DNA of 8,865 nt from the NCBI GenBank assembly GCA_021818645.1, contig JAKATS010000397.1, forward strand, positions 1 through 8,865. Direction: 5' to 3'. Made by a program: the position numbers and the translations under genes. Below the pieces are notes generated by a model, which was not told the DNA's origin, did no database searches, and saw only the letters and a list, made by a program, of their open reading frames with translations. Origin of the DNA: Acidobacteriota bacterium (GTDB taxonomy: Bacteria > Acidobacteriota > Terriglobia > Terriglobales > SCQP01). Shown in pieces: positions 1 to 6,644 of the stretch (the stretch's first letter is position 1; each line of letters opens with the position of its first letter).

Positions 1-1
1 A

Positions 2-1801
2 TCTAAGAGCCGGGTGAAAAAGGTCATGCGCGACATGGCCGACGAGCTGCTCAAGCTGTATGCCGCGCGCCAGTCCATCACGGTTCAGCCCTGCGGCGCG
101 GAGGCGCACTGGCAGCGGGAGTTCGCCGACTCCTTTCCTTTCGCCCTGACCGAAGATCAGGCGCGGGCGATTGAAGACGTGCGGCGCGATCTGGAATCAT
201 CGCGCCCGATGGACCGGCTGCTGGTGGGCGATGTGGGATATGGCAAAACGGAAGTGGCCATGCGGGCAGCCTTCAAAGTCGCGGCCGAAGGGCGGCAGGT
301 TGCGGTGCTGGCGCCCACCACGGTGCTGGCGCTGCAGCATTTTGAAACCTTTCGCAACCGTTTCGCGGCCTTTCCCATGCGCATAGAAATGCTGAGCCGC
401 TTTCGCACGCCGGGCGAGATGCGGGAGACCATCGCGCGGGCGGCGACGGGCCAGGTGGATATTCTGGTGGGCACGCACCGGCTGCTCTCGCAGGATGTGC
501 GGCTGCCCAATCTGGGACTGCTGGTGGTGGACGAGGAACAGCGCTTCGGCGTGCGGCATAAAGAACGCCTGAAGCAGCTCAAACGCGAAGTGCATGTGCT
601 GGCCATGTCGGCCACGCCCATTCCGCGCACCCTGCATATGTCATTGGCCGGATTGCGCGATCTATCAGTGATTGAGACTCCGCCCAAGGACCGGCTGGCG
701 ATTCAAACCGTCGTCACGGCCTGGGATGAAGATATTGTGCGCGCGGCGCTGGAAACCGAACTGGCGCGGGGCGGGCAGGTTTTTTACGTGCACAACCGCG
801 TGGATTCGATTTTCGAAACGGCAGCGAGGCTGCAGGAGCTGGCGCCGGCGGCGCGCATCGTGGTGGGGCATGGACAAATGAGCGGCAGCGGCAAGACCGG
901 CGCCGAACTGGAAAAAATCATGCTGCAGTTCATTCGCCACACGGCCGACGTGCTGGTTTCGACCAGCATTATCGAAAACGGGCTGGATATTCCGCTGGCC
1001 AACACCATCATCATCGAGAATGCCGACCGGTTCGGGTTGAGCGAGCTGTATCAATTGCGCGGCCGGGTGGGACGCTCCAGCCGGCGCGCCTACGCCTATC
1101 TGCTGGCGCCGCGCCAGCGCGAGCTGACCCCGATTGCGCGCAAGCGCCTGGCCGCGATGCGGGAGTTCAGCGACCTGGGCGCCGGCTTCAAAATCGCCGC
1201 CCTCGACCTGGAACTGCGGGGGGCAGGAAATCTGCTGGGCGCCGAACAGAGCGGCCATATCGAAGCCGTCGGGTTTGACCTTTATATACGGATGCTCGAG
1301 CAGACGGTGCGGGAACTCAAAGGCGAACCGCAGATGGCGGAAAGCGGAGGGCCGGTGCAAATCCACCTGGGCCTGGAGATTGGCCTGCCGGAAAGCTATA
1401 TCGCCGAAGAAGCCCAGCGGCTGCGCATGTACAAGCGCATTGCCGAGACCGAAACCAGCGCCCAGCGCGAAGATGTGCTGAAAGAATTGACCGATCGCTA
1501 CGGCCGCCCACCCGAATCCGCCCGCAATCTATTTCTGTATGCCGAGTTGAAAACCGGCGCGCGGGCGCTGGGCATTCTCAGCCTGGAACGGCGGCGGGAC
1601 TTTCTGCTGGCGCGCTTTTCCGCGCAATCGGGACTGGATCCGCAGAGCCTGGCCGCCCTGATCCGGCGCACGCCGGGCGCGCAGTTCACCCCGCAAGGGT
1701 TGTTGAAGCTGCCGCTGGCGGGCGCTTCACCGATGGATGCCGCCCGGCGTATGCTGGAAGAGCTCAGCCTGGCGGCGCAGGCCAGCGCGCGGCCCGCGTA
1801 A
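2..1801 (+). CDS. mfd: Transcription-repair coupling factor Mfd, C-terminal part (5' end outside window)
   Basis: Mfd is an ATP-driven DNA translocase that pushes stalled RNA polymerase off damaged DNA and recruits UvrA for excision repair. The frame is open to the left edge. Codons 2-13 (SKSR) join the usual Mfd run before VKKVMRDMADELLKLY, so the GTG at 14 is an internal codon, not a start. Counting from that codon, the SF2 motor shows Walker A GDVGYGKT (72-79), motif II DEEQ (173-176), SAT (199-201), motif V near STSIIENGLDIP (317-327) and motif VI QLRGRVGRS (347-355). The C-terminal TRCF domain follows (about 450-560). The N-terminal UvrB-like part and most of the RNAP-interaction domain lie outside the window. 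A short extra GSGKTG stretch interrupts the normally compact GHGQM...ELEK segment (286-300). The gene ends in TAA, directly against the next gene, which suggests co-transcription. Confidence 0.97.
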   Translation, partial: SKSRVKKVMRDMADELLKLYAARQSITVQPCGAEAHWQREFADSFPFALTEDQARAIEDVRRDLESSRPMDRLLVGDVGYGKTEVAMRAAFKVAAEGRQVAVLAPTTVLALQHFETFRNRFAAFPMRIEMLSRFRTPGEMRETIARAATGQVDILVGTHRLLSQDVRLPNLGLLVVDEEQRFGVRHKERLKQLKREVHVLAMSATPIPRTLHMSLAGLRDLSVIETPPKDRLAIQTVVTAWDEDIVRAALETELARGGQVFYVHNRVDSIFETAARLQELAPAARIVVGHGQMSGSGKTGAELEKIMLQFIRHTADVLVSTSIIENGLDIPLANTIIIENADRFGLSELYQLRGRVGRSSRRAYAYLLAPRQRELTPIARKRLAAMREFSDLGAGFKIAALDLELRGAGNLLGAEQSGHIEAVGFDLYIRMLEQTVRELKGEPQMAESGGPVQIHLGLEIGLPESYIAEEAQRLRMYKRIAETETSAQREDVLKELTDRYGRPPESARNLFLYAELKTGARALGILSLERRRDFLLARFSAQSGLDPQSLAALIRRTPGAQFTPQGLLKLPLAGASPMDAARRMLEELSLAAQASARPA

Positions 1802-2740
1802 TTGAAGACTGTGGCTAGGGAAGCTTCCAACCCGCTGCCTGACTCCGCCTGGAGCGGCGCCGCCGCTCCGTTGATTCGCAAGCTGGGCCATTATGAGCTG
1901 ATCTTTATTACCGACCGCACCTATGCCCTCGATGCCGGACAGATGTTCGGCGTGGTGCCCAAAAGTTTATGGAAGCGGGTGACGGAAGCCGATGCCGAAA
2001 ACCGGATACGCCTGGGCATGAATTCCCTGCTGGTTCGGTTGAATCCGCAAGCGGCGCCAGACGAGGGACGAAATATTCTGGTTGAAACCGGCGCCGGCAA
2101 TCAATTAAACGACCGGCAGCGAACGATCTGGCAAGTGGCTCCGCAGAGAGATTTTTTAGACCGGCTGGCGCGCACCGGCACAGCTCCCGCAAGCGTGGAT
2201 ATGGTGGTGAATACGCATCTCCATTTTGACCATTGCGGCTGGAATACGGTGCGCGACAGCGAAGGCCGGGTGCGCGCGGCATTTCCCCGGGCACGCTATT
2301 ACGTGCAGCGGGGCGAATGGGAACACGCACGCGAGCAGCACGAGCGGGACCGCATCAGCTACCTGACGGATCATTATGATCCGCTGGTCTCCGATGGCCA
2401 GATGACGCTGCTGGAGGGCGAGCGCGAGCTGGCGCCGGGCATCAAAGTGGAAGTGCAACCCGGACATACGCGGCATCAGCAGATCGTGCTCATCCATTCA
2501 GCCGGCGAAACCGCCTGCTACTTAGGTGATCTGCTGCCGACACGCTGGCATATACAGCCCACCTGGATCACCGCCTTCGATCTGGACCCGCTGGCCGCAA
2601 TTGCCAGCAAACATCGAGTGCTGGAGCGGGCGCGCCGGGAGAACTGGCTGATGATTTTTACCCATGACCCCGAATGGCCCTGGGCGAGAGTGGAGTATTT
2701 TCAGGGAAAGTATCAGTGGATCCAGGGATCCAATCAATAA
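1802..2740 (+). CDS. Metallo-beta-lactamase-fold hydrolase
   Basis: This is a soluble, probably cytoplasmic, dinuclear metal hydrolase of the MBL superfamily. The substrate cannot be told from sequence; relatives include lactonases and other esterases. Counting from the TTG at 1802, the full ligand set is present: HLHFDH (139-144), H222 in GHTRHQ, D243 in YLGDLL and H288 in FTHDP. The N-terminal MFGVVPKSLW (48-57) is a signature I recall from a widespread uncharacterised MBL subfamily. The usual DTG motif reads ETGAGN (95-100). The start is uncertain. TTG 1802 abuts the mfd stop; GTG 1811 and TTG 1871 are in frame, and homology becomes convincing only from about LGHYELIFITDR (residue 28 on), which favours a later start. 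None has a good Shine-Dalgarno sequence, consistent with translational coupling to mfd. The fold call is firm and the function is open. Confidence 0.9.
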   Translation: MKTVAREASNPLPDSAWSGAAAPLIRKLGHYELIFITDRTYALDAGQMFGVVPKSLWKRVTEADAENRIRLGMNSLLVRLNPQAAPDEGRNILVETGAGNQLNDRQRTIWQVAPQRDFLDRLARTGTAPASVDMVVNTHLHFDHCGWNTVRDSEGRVRAAFPRARYYVQRGEWEHAREQHERDRISYLTDHYDPLVSDGQMTLLEGERELAPGIKVEVQPGHTRHQQIVLIHSAGETACYLGDLLPTRWHIQPTWITAFDLDPLAAIASKHRVLERARRENWLMIFTHDPEWPWARVEYFQGKYQWIQGSNQ

Positions 2741-2873
2741 ACCTTCTGCATAGTTAACCTATCGTCTCTTTGTCTCTCATCCAGCAACGCTCGCCGGTCA
2801 TGTGTTGCCTGTTGAAGTCTGCTTCCCACCTTCAGGCCAGCCTCGGCATCGCATTGAATGCGGGAGGAAGACT
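2741..2873. other. Intergenic gap with no clear promoter or terminator
   Basis: This 133 bp gap separates the MBL hydrolase from the membrane-protein gene. Two weak inverted repeats are visible: CAGCAAC (2782-2788) against GTTG(C)CTG (2804-2811), and GAAG/CTTC around a four-base loop near 2814-2825. Neither is followed by a T run, so I do not call a terminator. No convincing -35/-10 pair is visible, although the downstream gene's strong ribosome binding site suggests it has its own leader. Confidence 0.4.
2862..2868 (+). promoter_or_regulatory. Ribosome binding site fixing the start at 2874
   Basis: GGGAGGA lies here, with the GGAGG core at 2863-2867, six bases before ATG 2874. It decides the start: the reading frame stays open upstream to at least 2802, but the 24 upstream codons have no comparable site and no membrane-protein character. 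Confidence 0.85.
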
Positions 2874-3710
2874 ATGAGCACTGTACGCAGCATTGAACGG
2901 CGCATGTTCCTGCGCCGGCAGATGGATCGGGATCTCAGCAGAGAAAGCCAGAGCGGGGCCGCACCCCAAAGCCAGGGAATGGAATGGAGCGGCGTCTGGT
3001 CAGGCTATGCCGTATTCGCCGGAGTCGGAACCTTGCTTTTATTTCTGGTGCTGGGGATCGGGTTTTCCTCGGTCAACCCGATCAACCCGGCTTCCTGGGC
3101 ATCGGCGGGAGAAGGCATAGCGATCTGGAGCGTGATCGTGCTGTTGATTTCGACTTTTATCGGCGCCTGGGTCTGCGGCAGAATTCCAGCGGCCACGCGC
3201 GCCCACGGCATTATGAAGAGCATTACACTCTGGGGGCTGATCATGATCTCGAGCGTGTTCATGATGGGCTGGATCGCCGGCCGTGTGGTGAACGCGGCGG
3301 CCTACGCGGCCACCGGCGCCACCACCGCGTTCAGACATGCGGCCACCACGGGCGTAAATATGCTGCGGGGACAATTGCGGGCTGACGGCTTGACCGTGAC
3401 CCGGGCTCAGGCCGCAATGATCGGAGGACAGATGACGGCAGGCCATCCGGGAGCCGCAACCACGACGCTGGCCCACGATGCCGCGATTCCAACCGCACGC
3501 GCCAGCGCCATTATTCACAGCCTGGCGCCCAATTACTCCAAGCTAAGCGGAACGGCCTCGAGCATAGGCAAAAAAGTAGCCGCGGGCGCGCAGCAGGGCG
3601 GGAGCACCGTTTCCTGGATCGGCTTCTGGCTGGCCTTGATCTCGCTGGGCTGCGCCATTGCCGGCGGAGCCGTGGGCGGCGGCGGGATGAAGATGAAAAA
3701 AGCGAAGTAG
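2874..3710 (+). CDS. Four-helix membrane protein of unknown function (PhnA-like family resemblance)
   Basis: This is a 278-residue predicted inner-membrane protein. Hydrophobic segments lie at about 43-65, 83-103, 116-138 and 246-269. The N-terminal 40 residues are polar and charged, and the C-terminus is Gly-rich and then Lys-rich (MKMKKAK). The arrangement WSGYAVFAG...LGIGFSSVNP...IWSVIV...GAWVCGRI resembles, from memory, membrane proteins of proteobacteria and acidobacteria often labelled 'PhnA-like'. That label does not establish phosphonate metabolism, and no catalytic motif is visible. Between helices 3 and 4 lies a stretch of about 105 residues rich in Ala, Thr and Gly, of the kind that may form an amphipathic or surface domain. 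The start is set by the GGAGG site six bases upstream, not by the longer frame from 2802. The gene ends in TAG and converges on the dus gene 28 bp away, with no recognisable terminator between them. Confidence 0.85.
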   Translation: MSTVRSIERRMFLRRQMDRDLSRESQSGAAPQSQGMEWSGVWSGYAVFAGVGTLLLFLVLGIGFSSVNPINPASWASAGEGIAIWSVIVLLISTFIGAWVCGRIPAATRAHGIMKSITLWGLIMISSVFMMGWIAGRVVNAAAYAATGATTAFRHAATTGVNMLRGQLRADGLTVTRAQAAMIGGQMTAGHPGAATTTLAHDAAIPTARASAIIHSLAPNYSKLSGTASSIGKKVAAGAQQGGSTVSWIGFWLALISLGCAIAGGAVGGGGMKMKKAK

Positions 3711-3738
3711 CGGCGAAGCCAGACGCTTGCTGGATAGT

Positions 3739-4839
3739 TCAGGCCCGCGCGGCGACAAAAAAGTCTTCCACGCGGGCCAAAGCTTCGGCTTCAGATCTGG
3801 CCTGATAGATGGAATTCCGCAGTTCACCGCCTCCGCGCAGGCCGTGCGTGAACCAGGCCGCGAACTGCTTCATTTTGCCCAGACCTCCGGGAGTCTGCGC
3901 CTGGCAAAGCCGGGAAAAGTAATTGCGCATCAGCCGGCCGCGCTCGGCATCACCGGGCTGGGCGTAAGCGCCGGTCAGACGGTAGGATTCAATCTGGCGA
4001 AAAATCCAGGGATTGGCGGCGGCGGCGCGGCCGATCATGATGCCGTCGCATCCAGTCAAGGCAGCCATGGCGGCGGCGTCTTCAGGGCGGCGAATATCGC
4101 CATTGCCCCAGACGGGAATATGAACCGCCTGTTTCACCTGGGCGATCCACTCCCATCGCGCAGTGCCGGAATAGCCCTGGGCGCGGGTGCGGGCATGCAG
4201 AGCCAGGGCATTGACGCCGCAGTCTTCGGCCATTCTGGCCAATTCCAGATGCACCAGGTTTTTATCATCCCATCCGGCGCGGAATTTGACTGTAAAAGGA
4301 ATCTGCACGGCGGCGCGAATGGCGGTGAACAATTCCCGCAGCAGCGGCAGGTCACGCAATAAGCCGGAACCGCCGTTGCATTTCACCACTTTTTTCGCCG
4401 GGCAGCCCAGGTTGAGATCCACGATATCGAAGCCCATCTGTTCCACTAACCGGGCGGCATCGGTGAGAGCCGCCGGATCGCTGCCAAATAGCTGGGCCGC
4501 GATGGGATGTTCATCGGATGCGAAGCTGAGATACCGGCGCGCGACCTTTTCCGACCGCACCAGCCCATCGGCGCTGGTAAACTCCGTCATGATCAGGCCG
4601 CAGCCGCTGCGCCAGGGAGAAAGCAATTCCGCCGGCCCGGAATCAGATTCCAATAGATTTTCATGGCGAATGAAGCGGCGGAAGACCGTGTCGGTGATGC
4701 CCGACATGGGGGCCAGAATGGTCGCCGGCCGCAGGCGCACCTCCCGGCCCTGGTGGCGAACGACAGCCTCCGCCGGCAGGACGCTGTGTGGCGCGGGCGG
4801 GCGGGCGGAAAGCGCGGATTCTTCCCAGAACTTCTGCAT
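3739..4839 (-). CDS. dus: tRNA-dihydrouridine synthase (DusB-like)
   Basis: This FMN- and NADPH-dependent enzyme reduces specific uridines in tRNA to dihydrouridine. Counting from ATG 4839 (366 aa), the FMN-binding TIM barrel starts at ILAPMSGITD (41-50). It holds the catalytic cysteine in NLGCPAKKV (C146), the following GGSGLL, the tRNA/FMN contact HARTR (H215) and the phosphate-binding strands WGNGDI and GIMIGRAA. The C-terminal helical domain begins around residue 285. A stretch rich in Glu, Ser and Pro, about 20 residues (about 59-80), sits between the first two barrel motifs, where E. coli DusB has a short loop. An in-frame TTG at 4878 would add 13 residues. I prefer the ATG, but neither has a good ribosome binding site. 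The gene ends in TGA, convergent with the membrane-protein gene. DusB is the likeliest subgroup; the tRNA position is not provable here. Confidence 0.93.
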   Translation of the reverse strand: MQKFWEESALSARPPAPHSVLPAEAVVRHQGREVRLRPATILAPMSGITDTVFRRFIRHENLLESDSGPAELLSPWRSGCGLIMTEFTSADGLVRSEKVARRYLSFASDEHPIAAQLFGSDPAALTDAARLVEQMGFDIVDLNLGCPAKKVVKCNGGSGLLRDLPLLRELFTAIRAAVQIPFTVKFRAGWDDKNLVHLELARMAEDCGVNALALHARTRAQGYSGTARWEWIAQVKQAVHIPVWGNGDIRRPEDAAAMAALTGCDGIMIGRAAAANPWIFRQIESYRLTGAYAQPGDAERGRLMRNYFSRLCQAQTPGGLGKMKQFAAWFTHGLRGGGELRNSIYQARSEAEALARVEDFFVAARA

Positions 4840-4906
4840 TTCTTTGATTGTATCGAACCCGGCTTGCCCCAGTTTCAACCCATACCGGCAAATGGGACAG
4901 TTTTTA

Positions 4907-4935
4907 TTGGTTCAGGTAAGACAATTTGCTAACAT
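4907..4935 (+). promoter_or_regulatory. Possible sigma-70 promoter for the secreted protein gene
   Basis: TTGGTT (4907-4912) and TAACAT (4930-4935) are 17 bp apart, in an AT-richer stretch upstream of the gene starting at 5015. The hexamers match consensus at only three and four of six positions. The case rests on spacing, local AT content and the divergent gap that must contain a promoter. Confidence 0.25.
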
Positions 4936-5002
4936 TCTGGCAGGAAGCGGCAAGGCCGTTTCCATCCAGCCGGAAATGGGACACAGAGTTCAAAAATTGA
5001 AC

Positions 5003-5008
5003 AGGAGG
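5003..5008 (+). promoter_or_regulatory. Strong ribosome binding site fixing the start at 5015
   Basis: A perfect AGGAGG lies six bases before ATG 5015. It selects this start within a frame that is open much further upstream (from 4187), where it runs antisense through the dus gene. The signal peptide begins immediately after this ATG, which supports the choice. Confidence 0.9.
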
Positions 5009-5014
5009 TTCGGC

Positions 5015-5554
5015 ATGCAGCGCTCATTGATTTCACCGCGGAAACCAGCCCTGATTACAGCAACCCTGATGCTTTTGACCGCGGGGATAGCCTGGGGCCA
5101 GACTCATGCCGGCTGGCAGCGGCTGGCGGGCGTGAAATTTAAAAAGGCGCTGCCCCATAACTTCTACCTCGAAGGCAATGCCATACCCATCGAGCGTTAT
5201 CATGCCGTGCTGCTCGAGAACGGCCCCAAGCAACAGGTGCTGATCGGATTATTGGCGACCAGCGGATATAGTTCCGATATACGCCAGAAATACATCGGCA
5301 TGCTGATTACAGAAACGCCGATATGGGTGGGCGGCATACACCTGGGAGTGGGCAGCTACGGCCTTGGATTCTCCAAGGCTCCGGGAGCGCGTCACGCGCT
5401 GATTTTTCACGTTTACAATCAGGCGGGACAATCCCAAGGGACGACCCATGCAGCCTGGGATGCGAGCATGCGGCACCCGACGCCGTTGCGCACCCTGGTT
5501 CAGGGAAGCAAAGTTCTCATCATTTTTGGCCGGCGCAAAGTGGTTCTGAAATAA
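5015..5554 (+). CDS. Small secreted protein of unknown function
   Basis: This is a 179-residue protein with a clear Sec signal peptide. It has a basic n-region (RSLISPRKP), a hydrophobic core (about 12-26) and a cleavage site predicted after AWG, near residue 28. The mature part is about 150 residues, mixed hydrophobic and beta-like in character, with no cysteines and no further membrane span. I do not recognise the family or any catalytic motif. Visible landmarks are LEGNAIPIERYHAVLLENG (about 51-69), IGLLATSGYS (about 77-86), and a Gly-rich core GGIHLGVGSYGLGFSKAPG (about 106-124). It most likely acts in the periplasm or outside the cell. The gene stands alone: divergent from dus, which starts 175 bp away, and convergent with the minus-strand beta-helix gene, whose stop is 28 bp beyond its own TAA. 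The strong ribosome binding site suggests efficient translation. Confidence 0.8.
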   Translation: MQRSLISPRKPALITATLMLLTAGIAWGQTHAGWQRLAGVKFKKALPHNFYLEGNAIPIERYHAVLLENGPKQQVLIGLLATSGYSSDIRQKYIGMLITETPIWVGGIHLGVGSYGLGFSKAPGARHALIFHVYNQAGQSQGTTHAAWDASMRHPTPLRTLVQGSKVLIIFGRRKVVLK

Positions 5555-5581
5555 ATTCAGGCGAAGCGATCCGCACCTGAA
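5549..5581 (-). terminator. Probable rho-independent terminator of the beta-helix / membrane gene
   Basis: Read on the minus strand just past the TAG at 5585-5583, TTCAGG (5581-5576) pairs with CCTGAA (5561-5556) across a 14-base loop. A short inner GCG/CGC pairing competes for part of it. TTTATTT (5555-5549) follows directly. The stem is only 6 bp and the T run is interrupted, so strength is uncertain. It also separates two convergent genes, but lacks a T run in the plus direction. Confidence 0.45.
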
Positions 5582-5582
5582 C

Positions 5583-6455
5583 CTACGCCGCCAGGGCCGG
5601 GCGGCGCAGGAATTGATACAAAGCGATCGCCTGCAATCCCAGACCCCAGATCAGAATTGCAAATAGAATCCAGTTGCCGGCCCAGGGCAGATTCACGGCT
5701 ACGCGGACAATGAACAGGCCCAGCGCCAGCCGCAACGCCTGCTGCCAATAAGGTCCGGCCGGACCCATCAGGCTCAACCCCAGCCAATTGCCGATCAATA
5801 CTTCGGCGAAGAACAAGCCGACGAAATATAAAAACAGCAGCACCAGCGAGAGCGGCAGGCCAATGATGGTAATGCCCACCAGAATCACAATGATGGGAGT
5901 GGCCACCAGGGCTACGATTCCGATGCCCAGGGATAAGCCCACCCGGGCCGTGAGCCGCTCGATGGCAGCGTAAAAATTCGGAAATAAGGCCAAAGAAACC
6001 AGGCCGAATAGCAGCTCCGCGGCCCACCACAGCGCCTGATGCAAATAAAATTTCGCCTGTTTCCAGGGGGATACCGAGACTTTTTTGACAAAATGCACGG
6101 GCTGGCTTAGCTGCGCCGAGTGGGAAACATGGGGCGGCTGCCTGCCTTTAAAGTAAACACTGCGCTCCAGCCGGGCCGTGGGGCCGATGTTCAGGGTATT
6201 GCCAAACAGGCGCACCGATCCATGAATCTGGCCGGAAATATCATTGTTCTGAAATGTGGCCAAAACGTTATGCCCAATCAGGCCCTGTAAATTTACCAAC
6301 TGCCCCATGCCGACCACATCTCCGCCCACCTGAGCCTGCGGTTCCAGGTTCATGCCCTGAGTCCAGAAAAAGGCGCTGCCATTGACCCGGCCGGTAATGG
6401 TATTGTGCTGCGACCAGTCGTAAAAAGATCCGCGGACCAGGCCGGCAATATTCAC
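5583..6455 (-). CDS. Downstream part of the interrupted anti-sigma gene: beta-helix plus C-terminal membrane module
   Basis: This is the part of the frame after the in-frame TAG. It is open from 6515, but the first possible start is GTG 6455, which has no Shine-Dalgarno sequence and would begin in the middle of a repeat rung. I therefore do not think it is an independent gene. Residues 1-104 (from GTG) continue the polymer-forming, bactofilin-like beta-helix with rungs such as GDVVGMGQLVNLQG. A linker follows, then a hydrophobic module with likely helices at about 143-160, 172-194, 201-225, 240-257 and 261-283. This resembles the membrane modules that follow polymer-forming domains in acidobacterial proteins. 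It has no cysteine and no enzyme motif. The gene closes with TAG and a probable terminator. If the TAG at 6516-6518 is real and not read through, this segment is untranslated pseudogene sequence. Confidence 0.75.
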   Translation of the reverse strand: MNIAGLVRGSFYDWSQHNTITGRVNGSAFFWTQGMNLEPQAQVGGDVVGMGQLVNLQGLIGHNVLATFQNNDISGQIHGSVRLFGNTLNIGPTARLERSVYFKGRQPPHVSHSAQLSQPVHFVKKVSVSPWKQAKFYLHQALWWAAELLFGLVSLALFPNFYAAIERLTARVGLSLGIGIVALVATPIIVILVGITIIGLPLSLVLLFLYFVGLFFAEVLIGNWLGLSLMGPAGPYWQQALRLALGLFIVRVAVNLPWAGNWILFAILIWGLGLQAIALYQFLRRPALAA

Positions 6456-6644
6456 ATTCTGAAGAAAGCTGAATACGTCACGGGAGACGCGGGCGCCGGG
6501 GTTGAGGTGCAGCTCCTAAACCCATACGGCCAGGTACGCGGGGTGTAGGCCATCTACGGGGAGCGATTGCGTCCAGACAATGAGATTGCCCTGCACCTGG
6601 CCGTCAATGCGCACCTGCGGCGCCCAGATGATCAGGTCATGCGA
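6144..6644 (-). repeat. Protein-level beta-helix repeat array (about ten 16-17-residue rungs)
   Basis: On the minus strand the translation shows successive rungs following the pattern V-x-G-x-hydrophobic-x-x-W/F-x-Q-x-x-x-I-x-G. Examples are VQGNLIVWTQSLPVDG, VSRDVFSFLQNVNIAG, VRGSFYDWSQHNTITG and IGHNVLATFQNNDISG. Some rungs end in a PGA or PQA turn that adds two residues. Column 10 is Gln in six rungs, Pro in the first and Asn in the ninth. In the third rung the codon at that column is the TAG stop. The same phase is kept on both sides of the stop. Confidence 0.85.
6516..6518 (-). other. In-frame TAG interrupting the anti-sigma / beta-helix gene
   Basis: The frame runs ...LAVWV-TAG-ELHLNPGA... 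and the beta-helix register is unbroken across it. Most equivalent rung positions are coded CAG, so one C-to-T transition (G to A at 6518 on the plus strand) would create the stop. No start codon with a ribosome binding site follows it closely, so reinitiation is not supported. Confidence 0.9.

Noticed and set aside
665..1366. 233-codon minus-strand frame inside mfd
   Set aside because: Mfd motifs on the plus strand are unambiguous; GC-rich codons leave the opposite strand open by chance.
3711..3738. Possible terminator between the convergent membrane-protein and dus genes
   Set aside because: Only 4-bp stems (AAGC/GCTT, CCAG/CTGG) are visible, and no T run follows them at a suitable distance.
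4187..5014. Long plus-strand open frame upstream of the secreted protein, antisense to dus
   Set aside because: Its translation is Arg/Ser-rich without family features and it mirrors a clearly real dus gene. The AGGAGG and signal peptide at 5015 mark the true start.
6455..6600. Frameshift or rearrangement as the cause of the split anti-sigma gene
   Set aside because: Both halves are in the same frame and the repeat register is continuous, so a substitution, not an indel, explains the break.
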